The notes: generated by a model from the letters alone, not told the origin. 64,000 bases of DNA from an uncultured Pirellulales bacterium (GCA_938015445.1 CALLPE010000029.1:96084-160083), one strand, 5' to 3'. Positions 17,043 through 26,930 are shown, counted from the stretch's first letter. Translations and numbers: made by a program.

Positions 17043-17738
17043 AGGAAAACTCCTTGCTTTGGTAGTCATCGATGTGCAAGGTCAGAGGCCTGGGCGGTGG
17101 GCCAGCCCCGGCGCTCGACACACCGTTACGGTACTTGGCTGGCTTTACTGAGTAGCCGGCCCGGCAAGAGCTATCTACCACCCGCGCAGGCGCACCGCGG
17201 CGAAATAGGCCATTTGCGCGGGCAAGCGGTGGCGAAAGCACGCATTACTAAGCAACTGCCAGCACTAACCGATCAAAGGTTCCTCAAGGCCAACTAGTCG
17301 ATTGTACTTTATTGCGCCGGTGCTAGGTTTGCTCGCCATGAGAAAGTTCTAGCCTGCGCTACGGTTGCCATCCCCGGCAGCGATCGGCCCAATAACGACC
17401 AGTTGTTTGCCGGTATAATCCGGCCGGTTCTCCGTTGGGCTACACCGGTTAGACTACTGGCACCTGCGAAAAGTTCCCCACGGATTGCAAGTTTCTTACA
17501 AATCGCGCTTTTCGGGCCGCAATTGGCGTAGGTTTTGCCGTTTTTGTCTTGGCTGGTCTGGCCAGCCACTTTTCCCGCGCTGCCGACTGAGGCACAATGG
17601 GCTACCAACTGAGGCAGAATTGGTTTTCCACGCCGGGCGTGGCCGTAGAGTAGTACAGAGCTACTATGCTGCTGCGCCGGCCGGGAGCGGACAGGACGTT
17701 TTGGCAAGCGTATCTGACCATCACATTCGAGGAAAGAA
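17043..17738. other. Intergenic region with a 22-bp tandem repeat (17579-17623)
   Basis: About 700 bp between divergent genes, so it must hold their promoters, but I see no convincing -35/-10 pair. GCTGCCGACTGAGGCACAAT at 17579 recurs as GCTACCAACTGAGGCAGAAT at 17601 (22-bp step). Nothing else is recognised. Confidence 0.5.
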
Positions 17739-18563
17739 ATGGAACATCCGCTACTGGACTGGTTGATGTCACGTCATGTGGTGGTGCAAGCATTGTTGGC
17801 CGGGATGTTCACCTGGGCGGTAACGGCATTGGGTGCCGCCCTGGTATTCTTCACCAAGCGCTTCAATCAAAAGCTGATGGACGGCATGTTGGGGCTGGCA
17901 GCCGGTGTGATGATCGCCGCCAGCTACTGGTCGCTGTTGGCCCCGGCCATCGAAATGTCCGAGGGCGATTGGAAGCCCGCAGCCATCGGCTTCCTCCTCG
18001 GCGGCGGCTTCCTTTATCTGATAGACAAAATCCTGCCGCATTTGCACATCGGCAAAGAGCTTAAAGACGCCGAGGGGTTGCAAACCCACTGGCAACGGGC
18101 GGTGTTGCTGATGCTGGCTATCACCCTGCACAACATTCCCGAGGGACTGGCCGTCGGCGTGGCCTTCGGCTCCAGCGCCCACATTGCCGATGCTGAGCTT
18201 TCGCGCAAATTGTTTTTCGGCGCAGTGGCCTTGGCCATCGGCATCGGACTGCAAAACTTTCCCGAGGGACTGGCCGTAGCCATGCCGCTGCGCCGGGAAG
18301 GTATGGGCCGGCTGAAGGCGTTTTGGTACGGGCAGATTTCGGCGATCGTCGAGCCAGTGGCCGCGGTGCTGGGCGCCTGGGCCGTAATGTCGATGGCCGC
18401 TGTGTTGCCTTATGCGCTGGCCTTCGCCGCCGGAGCGATGCTGTTCGTGGTCGTCGAGGAACTGATCCCCGAGTCTCAGCGCAATGGCTACAGCGACTTT
18501 GCCACCGGCGGAGCATTGCTGGGATTTACGGTAATGATGGTTCTCGACGTGGCGCTGGGCTGA
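17739..18563 (+). CDS. ZIP-family divalent metal transporter (ZupT/GufA type)
   Basis: A 274-aa inner-membrane protein that probably imports zinc or other divalent cations. About eight hydrophobic segments are visible. The two family signatures are both present: [14 protein letters not shown] (about 130-143) and the second half-site [14 protein letters not shown] (about 170-183), whose His/Asn/Glu residues form the metal site. A third motif, [11 protein letters not shown], occurs near the C-terminus (about 237-247). The usual cytoplasmic His-rich loop is short ([10 protein letters not shown]). GAGGAAAG precedes the ATG at a good distance. It stands alone on the plus strand; no Zur box was identified. 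Confidence 0.93.
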   Translation: MEHPLLDWLMSRHVVVQALLAGMFTWAVTALGAALVFFTKRFNQKLMDGMLGLAAGVMIAASYWSLLAPAIEMSEGDWKPAAIGFLLGGGFLYLIDKILPHLHIGKELKDAEGLQTHWQRAVLLMLAITLHNIPEGLAVGVAFGSSAHIADAELSRKLFFGAVALAIGIGLQNFPEGLAVAMPLRREGMGRLKAFWYGQISAIVEPVAAVLGAWAVMSMAAVLPYALAFAAGAMLFVVVEELIPESQRNGYSDFATGGALLGFTVMMVLDVALG

Positions 18564-18577
18564 AGCAAAAGTGGGAC

Positions 18578-18621
18578 AGCACATCGAAACGTCTGGGCCA
18601 GCGCATCGAAACAACTGGGGA
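18578..18621. repeat. 22-bp tandem repeat just after the ZIP gene stop
   Basis: AGCACATCGAAACGTCTGGG at 18578 recurs as AGCGCATCGAAACAACTGGG at 18600. It starts 14 bp after the stop codon in the 108-bp gap between convergent genes. Confidence 0.8.
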
Positions 18622-18671
18622 GGTGCATCAGTAACTTGCGCCCCAGACGACGCACGAGCGTAGGGCATCCA

Positions 18672-20897
18672 TCAGCCCGATGTCGAGCTTGTGAGCAACT
18701 TGTTTCTCGCCAAATGCCCGCGGAAATAGTACACCACGGCGATTCCCACTACGATCAGCAGCGAACCGGCGTATTTCAGCCCGCGACCGGGATCGTACGA
18801 TACGGCCAGCCACGAAAGCCAGAACCTCTCGCGCTGTCCGAATCGTCCGACCAATTCTTCGTATTCGCGCCAGCCGGGACGAACCGGCCCCCAACGGCCT
18901 TCCTGAAAGAAACGGTAGCATCGCCCGGTGACCGGATCGGTCACGTCTACGGGGGCGTTCATCGAGATGCAAGCGTTTTCGACGATCGGTTCCAGAGGCC
19001 GCGCCGCTTCGGCCTCTGATGGTTGCGGCTCGGGCGGGCCAGCTCGGGCGGCGCTGCGCCCCGATTCCGGCAGGCGCAGGAAATCCACGTAGCTTTCAAA
19101 ACTTTCGGCCTTGCGGCTGCCGGGTTCCAGCCGCTGCCGAAATTGTCGGAGGTGAACTGCGAAGCCGAGTTTCACCGTTTGCGGTTTCAACGCTACTGTT
19201 ACCTCGCGCGTGCCGCTTCGCACGGTATGCCGGTCGTCCGGCAGAGGGATGAGGAACTGCTCCGCCGCCAACCAAAACTCCTCGCTGGTCTCATCGACGG
19301 TAAGCCTTACCAGCACGCGGCGCTGGGGAACCTCGCGGCGGAACTTCGACTTGACGAACGGCACCGGACGGACGATCCACCCCGGCGCTTCCGACAGCAA
19401 AAACTCCTCTAGTTCCACCACAATTTGCGAAAAGGCCAGTATCTTGCTGCCCGGCGACACCGCCATGGGGCTGTGTAACGGGTCGGAGGTTTCTTGGCCC
19501 GGCCAGGCGGCGGCGATTTCCACCTTGGGTGGAAGCCACGTGCGGTAATACAGCCGGCGGTCGTGCCCCTGAATGATGTCGATGCGCCACCAGCGGGGAT
19601 CATCTTCTGCCGGAGCATCGCGGCCTTCCAGGGCCGCGTGCGCCGCTGCCACATCGACCCAATAAGCCCCGTACAGTCCGCGACGAAGATCGTGCTTGTT
19701 CAGCTCTGGCGTATTGGGGTAGAGGATTATCGCCTCAGGCTTTTCTTGGCCGCGGTGGACTGCAAAACGGATCGCCTGACTTTCGGTATCGAAGGCCATC
19801 AGTTCCACTTCCAGTCCTGTATCGGCCAGCGACTGCCGCGATTTGCGTTGGAACTGCTCCAGCGGAAAGCGGAACACCTGGCCAGCGAAGTAGAAAACCA
19901 CCTGGCCGAACGGTCCCAATTGACCATCGGGCAGAGCTTTGAGGAAGGCTTCGGTTTCATCAGCGCTGCCAGACATCCAGAACGAGACGCGCGGGCCAAG
20001 TTGCGTCTGCGCGGACTGACCCACGCCGGTCGGCCGGATGGCGGCGTGCGGACCGCCGCCACGCACCGACAGCGTAAGAGTTTCTGACCAGGGTTCGTGC
20101 CTGGCTCGCTGGTCATCTGCCAGCACGGTCAACCGCACCGTAACGCCGGGCACGCTTTGCCGCCGCGAGTGGCTACAGTAGTCGAGCACCTCCAGCCGAA
20201 TGCCGTCGCGCTGATACAGCACGCCGCTGGAGCGGTACGCCAAACGCCACGGGAACCAGGCCAGCCGCTGGTAGTCTTCCCAATTGAATGGCCCGCCCAC
20301 AAATGGCACGCGGATCGGCTCGGCAAACTGGGCTGGCCAATCGGTTTGGTCATCGAGCGCGCCGGTGCCGTGCGGCACAGCGGATGTTCTCTTTTGCGCT
20401 TCATCACTGCGCGGCATAACGGCCAGCTCGAAGTAGTCACGGTGAAGCACTTCGATCGTATCGGCGGTTTGGCCTTCGAAGATGCCCAACCGAGCCGAAA
20501 TCCCCCAGCGCTGTGAAGTCCAGAATCCCGCCAGCAACACCAGTATTCCCGTGTGAGTTAGTAGGAAGCCGATATGCCGCCTGCGCCAGGGAAAGCGAAC
20601 CACCATGGCTGCGGCGACGTTTATTGCCAGCAGCGCACCCAGCGCGCGGAACCAACCCGTGCTGTAAATGCCGAATTGGCTGACCGCTTCGTCGTACTTG
20701 CTTTCCAGGAAGGTGGCCCAGGCCAGCACCACGGCCAGCAAGAAGATCAGCGGTACGGCCAGATAAAGCGAGGCGAGCGAACGCAGAATCAGTGCGGCGG
20801 CCTGCCACAGCCCGCCGGCAGATGGCCGCTGCCCCACCTCGATTGCTTCGCGGCTGTTGGCGTTGTCGTTCGCATTACGGTGCTGGTCATGCGTCAT
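18672..20897 (-). CDS. ResB-like cytochrome c biogenesis membrane protein
   Basis: 741 aa. It has three to four N-terminal membrane segments (SLYLAVPLIFLLAVVLAWAT; FRALGALLAINVAAAMVVRF; IGFLLTHTGILVLLAGFWTS), a periplasmic region of about 550 residues, and one C-terminal segment (AGSLLIVVGIAVVYYFRGHL). This is the layout of ResB/Ccs1, which works with ResC/CcsA in system II haem attachment to c-type cytochromes. The motifs FLESKYDEAVSQFGIYSTGW and HIGFLLTHTGILVLL fit the planctomycete ResB-like proteins. No ccsA/resC is adjacent, so the partner must be encoded elsewhere. I choose the ATG at 20897; the ATG at 20969 would add 24 residues with no resemblance to the family. Confidence 0.8.
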   Translation of the reverse strand: MTHDQHRNANDNANSREAIEVGQRPSAGGLWQAAALILRSLASLYLAVPLIFLLAVVLAWATFLESKYDEAVSQFGIYSTGWFRALGALLAINVAAAMVVRFPWRRRHIGFLLTHTGILVLLAGFWTSQRWGISARLGIFEGQTADTIEVLHRDYFELAVMPRSDEAQKRTSAVPHGTGALDDQTDWPAQFAEPIRVPFVGGPFNWEDYQRLAWFPWRLAYRSSGVLYQRDGIRLEVLDYCSHSRRQSVPGVTVRLTVLADDQRARHEPWSETLTLSVRGGGPHAAIRPTGVGQSAQTQLGPRVSFWMSGSADETEAFLKALPDGQLGPFGQVVFYFAGQVFRFPLEQFQRKSRQSLADTGLEVELMAFDTESQAIRFAVHRGQEKPEAIILYPNTPELNKHDLRRGLYGAYWVDVAAAHAALEGRDAPAEDDPRWWRIDIIQGHDRRLYYRTWLPPKVEIAAAWPGQETSDPLHSPMAVSPGSKILAFSQIVVELEEFLLSEAPGWIVRPVPFVKSKFRREVPQRRVLVRLTVDETSEEFWLAAEQFLIPLPDDRHTVRSGTREVTVALKPQTVKLGFAVHLRQFRQRLEPGSRKAESFESYVDFLRLPESGRSAARAGPPEPQPSEAEAARPLEPIVENACISMNAPVDVTDPVTGRCYRFFQEGRWGPVRPGWREYEELVGRFGQRERFWLSWLAVSYDPGRGLKYAGSLLIVVGIAVVYYFRGHLARNKLLTSSTSG

Positions 20898-21003
20898 GCT
20901 GACAGCCGTTTGGGTTAGTAGGTGGCTAGGCGCCTGATAAACCCCGAGGGCAGCAGTTGCTTGTCGCATGCAGCCATCGGCGACAAAAACTCATTGTGCG
21001 CTG

Positions 21004-21087
21004 TCAACCGCCAGGTAGTCTAGATCAACCGCTGGGCAGTCTAGATCAACCGGCAGCTACTGTAGATCAACCGCTAGGTAGTATAGC
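21004..21087. repeat. 21-bp minisatellite, 4 copies
   Basis: TCAACCGC(C/T)(A/G)GG(T/C)AGTCTAGA-like units start at 21004, 21025, 21046 and 21067. They fill the gap between the ResB-like gene and the stop codon (21091) of the next minus-strand gene. Confidence 0.9.
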
Positions 21088-21090
21088 GGC

Positions 21091-24000
21091 TTAGCGGGGT
21101 GCCGTCTCGGCCAGCAACTGCTCCACGGCTGCGTGCACCGGTTGCGACTGGAGCACGATCAGGCAGGCCGATGTCGGGTCGAAGTACAGCGCGCCGGGAC
21201 CGCCCGCCTCCTGCCAGCTTGCCGGCGCCACGCTGGTACGTATCTTCTCGCAGAGTTCGGCTGGGCTTGTGCCTGCGTCGAGCAATTGGCCGATGGGATA
21301 GAACTCCAGTTCCAGGCGTGCGGCCAGCGCTTGGCGCGACGTGATTTCGATAGTTCGTTTATCGACTATCCGCCAGGCAAGCCCCAACGGCCCAAGCAGC
21401 TCGCGCAAAGCCGCTGCGAGCGGTTGTTTGTGTACCGTGAGGCTGACTTTGGTAGCAGCCGTTTTTCCCGCGCTGGCCAGGGCGGCGTGATCGATCAGTA
21501 TTTGGCACTCGGCGGCCTGTGCCAGGTACGCCGCCACTGCGCCCAGCGCCGTCGGCTGGCGGAAGTTGGCCGTCAATTCCCGCTGCAACATCGGACTGGC
21601 TGCGGCTCGGCGGCTTTGCAGACTGAGAAGCTCGCGCTGCAAACCGCTGCGTGGCGACAACCTGCGTGCTGTGCGCAGTTTGTCCAAGAAGATAACAATC
21701 CGCTGATGTACGCTTTCGGTCTGGATGATCGACAGGCCGCGCTCCGCCGCCTGCAATTTGCCGCGGCCGCCGGCGATGTGCCAGGAGTCAGCAGCAACCA
21801 GCTTCTGCACCAGCAGGCCCAACATTTCGGTTTCCGCTTTATCGCGGGCCAGATCGTCCAGCGGGTAGTCGCGCGCAATCAGGCGCTGACGATGTTCTTC
21901 CGGGCTAGTCAGCAACACCTGCGTCTTTTCGACTACGCAAATCAGCCCGCGGTCGTCGGCAATTTCCTCCAGCGCTTTGCCGAAGGTGGCGCCTGCGAGG
22001 TCGATGCTTACCGGATCGTCCAGCGCCACATCCAGTTCTGCCAGGGCGTCTGTGTCGAGGGTGATCGGCAAATTGCTCAACTGGGCAAGCACTTCCACTG
22101 CCCGAAGCAACGGAACACGATCCAGTCGCAGCGCCGGCAGGCGCTCGGCCAGTCGGGCGGGGATGTCGGGCAGATCGATCGGTGGAGCCGGTTCCGGTTG
22201 CAGCGGCTCGACGGTCGGTTCCCCCTTGTCCCCCTCTGGATGCGGCGACGGTTTTTCTGTCGGCCCCGCAGGCTTGGCCCCCAGCGCTGGCTTCGCGGCA
22301 GGCTGCGGACCGATCTGCGGAAGCGCGTCGGCTTTGGCCGCGGCGTCGCCTCCCAGGGTAGCCAACCGCTCGAGCAACTCCGGATCAGTGTGCTTAGAAA
22401 CAAATCGGACCGAGCCGTCGGCCATACCGACCAGCATCCCGTCGGGCTGACCGCTGCCGAATCCATCCGGCCCGTTGACGTACGGGCGTTTGGTCAGGGG
22501 CCGGGCGGTGGCCTCTCCGCCGGAAGCCCACGGTCCCAAGCGGTCCACCACCCCCATCACGGCGATGGTGTTCGAGGCCCCCCGCGGCAAGTCTTCCAAC
22601 CGAGTGGTTCGGCCGTAGCCGAACATGCCAGCGCGCGGATCGCTGGCCGGCAGCCGTCCGGCATCCACCCCGACGCCCGCCACGCCCACATAGTGCGTGG
22701 CGGGAAAGCCTGCGGGGCAGGTGCGCTGCTCGATGGCAGGGTTGATTACCTCCGGCAGCACGCGGCGCGCAACACGCTCATTCTGGCCGCTGTTCCACGG
22801 ATAGCCGAACTGCAACTGCCGATGCCAATCGGCGTGATCGAAATACGGAAGCAATTGGGCCAGCCAGCTCAGCCGCGTTTCTGGCGGCAACAGCGCCCCG
22901 CCTTCAGCGGCGGGAGGAAATTGTTTGTACGCCTTGCCGTAGCCGGCCAGGGCCTCCAGCAAGCGCACATGGTTGGCCGCGTCGGCGCGCAGGGCTGCGG
23001 CATACCACTCGGCCACGATGGCTGCGCGGCTATCCAGCGCGGCGGCGGCCAGCACCGCGGGGGCTTCGCTCCAATTGGTTCTCAACCAGGCGACGTGCTC
23101 GGCAAGCTCGATCTGCGAGCCATCCAGCGCAGCCAGCGATTGCCTGAGCAACTCCTCGTATCGCTGTGCCGCTTCGATCGGCAACTGGCCCGCCTTGAGT
23201 TTCTCGCCCACCGAGTCGGCAAGCCCTTTCAGCCCGGTACGGGCGGCCGACAGCAGCTCCTCCAGCGCGCTGCGGCAGCGATCGGCAGCCGTCTCGCCCG
23301 AGCACACCAACGCCAGTTGCGTGTGAAGCACTTCGCGCCACACAGCCATGCAGCCCAGTGCGTCGGGCAGTTCCCACAGCGTGCTCCAAGCGGCTTTCCC
23401 TTGCGGCCATACGTCCATTAGACGCTGGGGCAGCGGCCAGGCGGCCTCCCGCGCGGCCTGCAAATCGACCAGAAACACAAGGTCGAAATCGCCGGCCCCG
23501 GCGGCCGAGACCAGCCGCTCGATGGCGATGCTGCGAAGCCGCACCTGGCTGCGAGTGTGAAGATGACGCAAGATGTCTTCGTGCCCGGTCACAACAACCG
23601 ACTTCCCCACCACTGCCAGCGGATGCATCCAATCGCCGCGATTCGCCCGACGGCACTGCTGGCCGAACACCACCAGTCCAGCAGGTTCGCCGAAGTTGGA
23701 CAGCCGCGATGCATCGTAGTCGGGCTGAAGCTCTATTACCACCACACAGCGGTGCGGCAAACCGGCCAAATCGTCGCTAGCCAGGGTGATGCGCCGGATT
23801 GCCGATGCATCAAGGCCCAGCGACTGGATGGCTGCGCCGCAGGTCTGCCGCCAGACTTCCAGCGGCTTACCGGAACCGCCAAGCGCATGCGGCAAACCGG
23901 TGATCCGCAAAGCATTGTAACTGAGCAGCAAAACCGTCCCGTCGGGCAACCAGCGGCGATCCAACCTTTCGCCGGGAGTAGGGGCGGGTGGCGGTACCTC

Positions 24001-25032
24001 CGCCGGCTGCGGCGCTTGCTCGGCAACGACGTCTGGTGATGGTTCTTGTATGGGCACTTTGCGGCCGAAAACCTTATAAACTCCTACGGCCAGCACGACC
24101 GTCACCACCAGCACGCCCACTAAAAACACAGCGTGCCCCAATGCCCCGCCAGCCTCTGCCGGCGCGCCAGCAACCTGCGCGGAAGCGACTTGCGCGGGAC
24201 CAACCGGGGAAGGGCCAACCGGCGAAGGACCAACCGGGGAAGGGCCAACCGGCGAAGGACCAACCGGCGAAGGACCAACCGGCACCGGGCCAACCTGCGC
24301 GGCGGAAGCAGCCGACGGAGCCGGAACTTGTGGTGGCGCTGAGGCCGAACCGACGGAATCTGCTCGAGAATCGGTCAACGAAGCTGTATCGCCGCGGGAC
24401 GCCCCCATCGAGCTGCCCGCGAATGCAGACGTGCTGGCGCTTTGTCCGGCGGCTGCTGCGGCAGGTGCCGCGCTTGCGGGTCCGGCGGCAGTGGCTTTTC
24501 GCGGAATAAGCCTGATGCCTGCGCCAACCGGCTTGACTCTACCGATAGGTGGAGTGGAGTAACTGGGTGGAGGGGGTGGCTCTGGCAATGGGGGCGGCTC
24601 AGGCAGCGGCGGCGGTTCCACCGGAACATGCTCGGCAGGCGGCGCTGGCGGGCGGCCCGTCGATTTAGCCCCTGCATAATCTACGCCCGGTTTTTCGGCG
24701 CCCCCCAGCGCGCCGGCCGATCGGCCGGATGCCTTTTGTGCCATCGTGGCCGGTGGCGTCGATGGGTCGATAGGCGCCGCAGACGCCTGGCCGTCGCGTG
24801 TGCTTAGCGGCGAAGCAACCGGCTGGCCGGAGCCAGCAGCAGCGGGGGATTGGTCCGTTATTTCCGCCCCGCCCGAATCGGGCGACGACTCCGACCACCC
24901 CGGCGGCGGGCTTACCAGCACCATGCTGCTGCACTTGGGGCACTCCAGAATGGCGCCGATGACCGACGGGTCGCGAACGGCCAGTCGCGCCCGGCAGGTG
25001 GTACATCGGATATGGAATAACGTCTTTGCCAC
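21091..25032 (-). CDS. Zinc ribbon / TM / DUF1559-like / STN-like multidomain protein
   Basis: 1313 aa. It starts at GTG (25032). A zinc ribbon has Cys10, Cys13, Cys31 and Cys34 (CTTC ... CPKC). A Pro/Ser-rich region (about 40-300) includes seven VGPSP-type pentapeptides. One membrane span follows (GHAVFLVGVLVVTVVLAVGV). Next is an uncharacterised domain (about 340-620), then a DUF1559-like segment (FPPAAEGG, SWLAQLLPYFDH, ASNTIAVMGVVD, GMADGSVRFVSK) of the planctomycete pilin-like type. Last are two beta-alpha modules like the secretin/TonB short N-terminal fold (PALRLDRVPLLRAVEVLAQL; SLTVHKQPLAAALRELLGPL). The cysteine ribbon would be cytoplasmic and the rest periplasmic. I know no function for this combination. 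It may link an envelope structure to a secretin. Confidence 0.8.
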   Translation of the reverse strand: MAKTLFHIRCTTCRARLAVRDPSVIGAILECPKCSSMVLVSPPPGWSESSPDSGGAEITDQSPAAAGSGQPVASPLSTRDGQASAAPIDPSTPPATMAQKASGRSAGALGGAEKPGVDYAGAKSTGRPPAPPAEHVPVEPPPLPEPPPLPEPPPPPSYSTPPIGRVKPVGAGIRLIPRKATAAGPASAAPAAAAAGQSASTSAFAGSSMGASRGDTASLTDSRADSVGSASAPPQVPAPSAASAAQVGPVPVGPSPVGPSPVGPSPVGPSPVGPSPVGPAQVASAQVAGAPAEAGGALGHAVFLVGVLVVTVVLAVGVYKVFGRKVPIQEPSPDVVAEQAPQPAEVPPPAPTPGERLDRRWLPDGTVLLLSYNALRITGLPHALGGSGKPLEVWRQTCGAAIQSLGLDASAIRRITLASDDLAGLPHRCVVVIELQPDYDASRLSNFGEPAGLVVFGQQCRRANRGDWMHPLAVVGKSVVVTGHEDILRHLHTRSQVRLRSIAIERLVSAAGAGDFDLVFLVDLQAAREAAWPLPQRLMDVWPQGKAAWSTLWELPDALGCMAVWREVLHTQLALVCSGETAADRCRSALEELLSAARTGLKGLADSVGEKLKAGQLPIEAAQRYEELLRQSLAALDGSQIELAEHVAWLRTNWSEAPAVLAAAALDSRAAIVAEWYAAALRADAANHVRLLEALAGYGKAYKQFPPAAEGGALLPPETRLSWLAQLLPYFDHADWHRQLQFGYPWNSGQNERVARRVLPEVINPAIEQRTCPAGFPATHYVGVAGVGVDAGRLPASDPRAGMFGYGRTTRLEDLPRGASNTIAVMGVVDRLGPWASGGEATARPLTKRPYVNGPDGFGSGQPDGMLVGMADGSVRFVSKHTDPELLERLATLGGDAAAKADALPQIGPQPAAKPALGAKPAGPTEKPSPHPEGDKGEPTVEPLQPEPAPPIDLPDIPARLAERLPALRLDRVPLLRAVEVLAQLSNLPITLDTDALAELDVALDDPVSIDLAGATFGKALEEIADDRGLICVVEKTQVLLTSPEEHRQRLIARDYPLDDLARDKAETEMLGLLVQKLVAADSWHIAGGRGKLQAAERGLSIIQTESVHQRIVIFLDKLRTARRLSPRSGLQRELLSLQSRRAAASPMLQRELTANFRQPTALGAVAAYLAQAAECQILIDHAALASAGKTAATKVSLTVHKQPLAAALRELLGPLGLAWRIVDKRTIEITSRQALAARLELEFYPIGQLLDAGTSPAELCEKIRTSVAPASWQEAGGPGALYFDPTSACLIVLQSQPVHAAVEQLLAETAPR
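24197..24301. repeat. 15-bp minisatellite, 7 copies, inside a CDS
   Basis: GGACCAACCGGCGAA-like units repeat every 15 bp (CAACC at 24201, 24216, 24231, 24246, 24261, 24276, 24291). They encode the VGPSP pentapeptides of the protein at 21091-25032 just before its membrane span. Confidence 0.95.
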
Positions 25033-25388
25033 TACAACGTCCCGCCGGTCGATCTTCTCGCGCCCGCCGTGGCCGATGGTAAAATTACACCGGTAATTCC
25101 AGTTATTCCGCCAGAAGGTTCTCGCCGTCTAGCTTACCAATTCTACGGCGCAACTGATAGTTTGTCATTGAGTTTGATGCCGATGCCGCGTATGGCCGCT
25201 GCCTTGCTGCGTTGCGAATCGCCGGCAGTAACAAGGCCGTAAACATATTCTGCTTTCTGCTTGACAATCGCCGTCAGGCTGTCAAACTGTCATTGGCTTG
25301 TGCCGTACGGAAATTGGGCTGCGCCATGCGGTAAACGCAACAGCGCCTGACGTGTACCGGCATCCGTGGCTGGCGGATGCATCGCTGT
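25033..25388. other. Intergenic region between divergent genes
   Basis: About 350 bp upstream of both the DUF1559-like protein and the sulfatase. TTGACA (25261) and TGTCAA (25280) form a short inverted repeat, but no matching -10 box is visible. No gene seen. Confidence 0.4.
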
Positions 25389-25487
25389 AAGTTGACACGA
25401 AATATGGGGGACCGCTTATTCGAGCGAAGTGCGATACGATGTGCTATGGCGGTGCAAGTTGATAGGAAATACGGAGGGCCGCTTATG
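25389..25487 (+). promoter_or_regulatory. 67-bp-spaced duplication of the sulfatase ribosome binding site
   Basis: AAGTTGATAGGAAATACGGA with GGGCCGCTTATG (25456-25487) contains GGAGGG 6 nt before the sulfatase ATG. A diverged copy, AAGTTGACACGAAATATGGG with GGACCGCTTATT, lies at 25389-25420. The upstream copy has lost the start codon (ATT). Confidence 0.75.
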
Positions 25488-26930
25488 CTTCCAGCTCTAC
25501 AAACTCTCGACCGTTGTCACCTCCCGGCGGCATGCACCCCCGGCTTAACGGCTTGGCCGGCCGCGTTTCGGGCAGTAGTAGGGGGCCTGGCTGCGATCTT
25601 GCTGGCTTTGGACTGGGCAACGTCTGTCGCCGCAGCCGCACCCGAACCGCCCAAAGCCCACCGCAACGTAGTGTTGTTCGTCTCCGACGACCACGGCATG
25701 AACGACGCCGGCTGTTACGGCAACCCGGTGGTCAAAACGCCTGCGCTGGATGCCCTGGCCGCCGCCGGCACCCGCTTCACCCATGCCTTCTGCACCACGG
25801 CCAGTTGCAGTCCGAGCCGCTCGGTGATTTTGACCGGGCTGCACAACCACGCCAACGGGATGTACGGCCTACAGCATTCGTATCACCACTTCCAGAGTTT
25901 TTCCAACATCAAGAGCCTGCCGGTGATGCTGAGCGAGGCGGGCTATCGGACTGCTGTGGCCGGGAAGTATCACGTCGCGCCGGAAGAAGTGTATCGCTTC
26001 GACCAAACGATTCGCAACGCACCCCCGGAGGCCATGGCCGAGCGGTGCAAAGCGTTCATCACCGCCGACCCGCAGCGGCCGTTTTTCCTCTACTATTGCA
26101 CTACCGAGCCGCATCGGCCATTCGCCCGCGAAGGTTCCGACCCGATCGATCCAGAAAAAGTCATCGTCCCGCCGTACCTGCCCGATACGCCTCAAACACG
26201 CAGCGAACTGGCGCAGTACTACGGTTCGATCCAGCGGATGGACAAGCGGCTGGGTCTGTTGATCGAGGTACTCAAACAGACCGGCAATTGGGACAACACC
26301 CTGATAATCTTCATTTCCGACAACGGCGCGCCGTTTCCCGGAGCAAAGACCACACTGTACGAGCCGGGAATCCGACTGCCTTGTGTGATCCGGTATCCGG
26401 GCGCGAAAGGCGGCGCGGTCTGCGATGCGATGATCACCTGGGCCGACTTGACGCCGACCATCCTCGATTTCGCCGGCGCACTGCCGCCCAAGCCGCAGTT
26501 CCACGGACGCTCGTTTCTGAAGGTGCTCGAAGGCGGCAGCACCGAGGGATGGGACGAAGTGTACGCCTCGCACACCTTCCACGAAGTGACGATGTACTAT
26601 CCGATGCGCATGGTGCGCACCCGCAAGTACAAGTACATCCTCAATCTGGCCCACCAGTTGCCGTATCCGTTCGCTTCCGACTTGTGGGCTTCCACCACCT
26701 GGCAAGCGGTTTTGAATCGCGGCGACAAGACCTACGGCCCGCGCACCGTCGAGGCGTACATCCACCGTCCCCGCCACGAGCTGTACGACTTGGAACACGA
26801 TCCCTGGGAATCGAAGAACCTGGCCGGCGATCCCAAGTACGCCGAAGTGCTGACCGAGTTGCAGAACAAACTGCACCAGTGGCAGAAGCAGACCGGCGAC
26901 CCGTGGATCATCAAGTATCAGCACGAATAA
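25485..26930 (+). CDS. Exported sulfatase (heparan N-sulfatase-like, FGly type)
   Basis: A 481-aa enzyme that probably removes sulfate groups from a sulfated polysaccharide outside the cytoplasm. An N-terminal hydrophobic stretch (about 27-52, AFRAVVGGLAAILLALDWAT) serves as signal peptide. Metal-binding residues appear in NVVLFVSDDHG (Asp68, Asp69). The modification motif C-S-P-S-R at 108-112 would convert Cys108 to formylglycine by a maturase. KYHVAPEE and ISDNGAPFPG are further family blocks. The start at 25485 is set by GGAGGG 6 nt upstream; an in-frame ATG at 25377 adds an unrelated leader. It stands alone. Planctomycetes carry many such sulfatases for algal or host glycans; the exact substrate cannot be read. 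Confidence 0.93.
   Translation: MLPALQTLDRCHLPAACTPGLTAWPAAFRAVVGGLAAILLALDWATSVAAAAPEPPKAHRNVVLFVSDDHGMNDAGCYGNPVVKTPALDALAAAGTRFTHAFCTTASCSPSRSVILTGLHNHANGMYGLQHSYHHFQSFSNIKSLPVMLSEAGYRTAVAGKYHVAPEEVYRFDQTIRNAPPEAMAERCKAFITADPQRPFFLYYCTTEPHRPFAREGSDPIDPEKVIVPPYLPDTPQTRSELAQYYGSIQRMDKRLGLLIEVLKQTGNWDNTLIIFISDNGAPFPGAKTTLYEPGIRLPCVIRYPGAKGGAVCDAMITWADLTPTILDFAGALPPKPQFHGRSFLKVLEGGSTEGWDEVYASHTFHEVTMYYPMRMVRTRKYKYILNLAHQLPYPFASDLWASTTWQAVLNRGDKTYGPRTVEAYIHRPRHELYDLEHDPWESKNLAGDPKYAEVLTELQNKLHQWQKQTGDPWIIKYQHE

Noticed and set aside
25261..25285. TTGACA/TGTCAA inverted repeat as promoter or operator
   Set aside because: No -10 box at the right distance, and a 6-bp inverted repeat is expected by chance.
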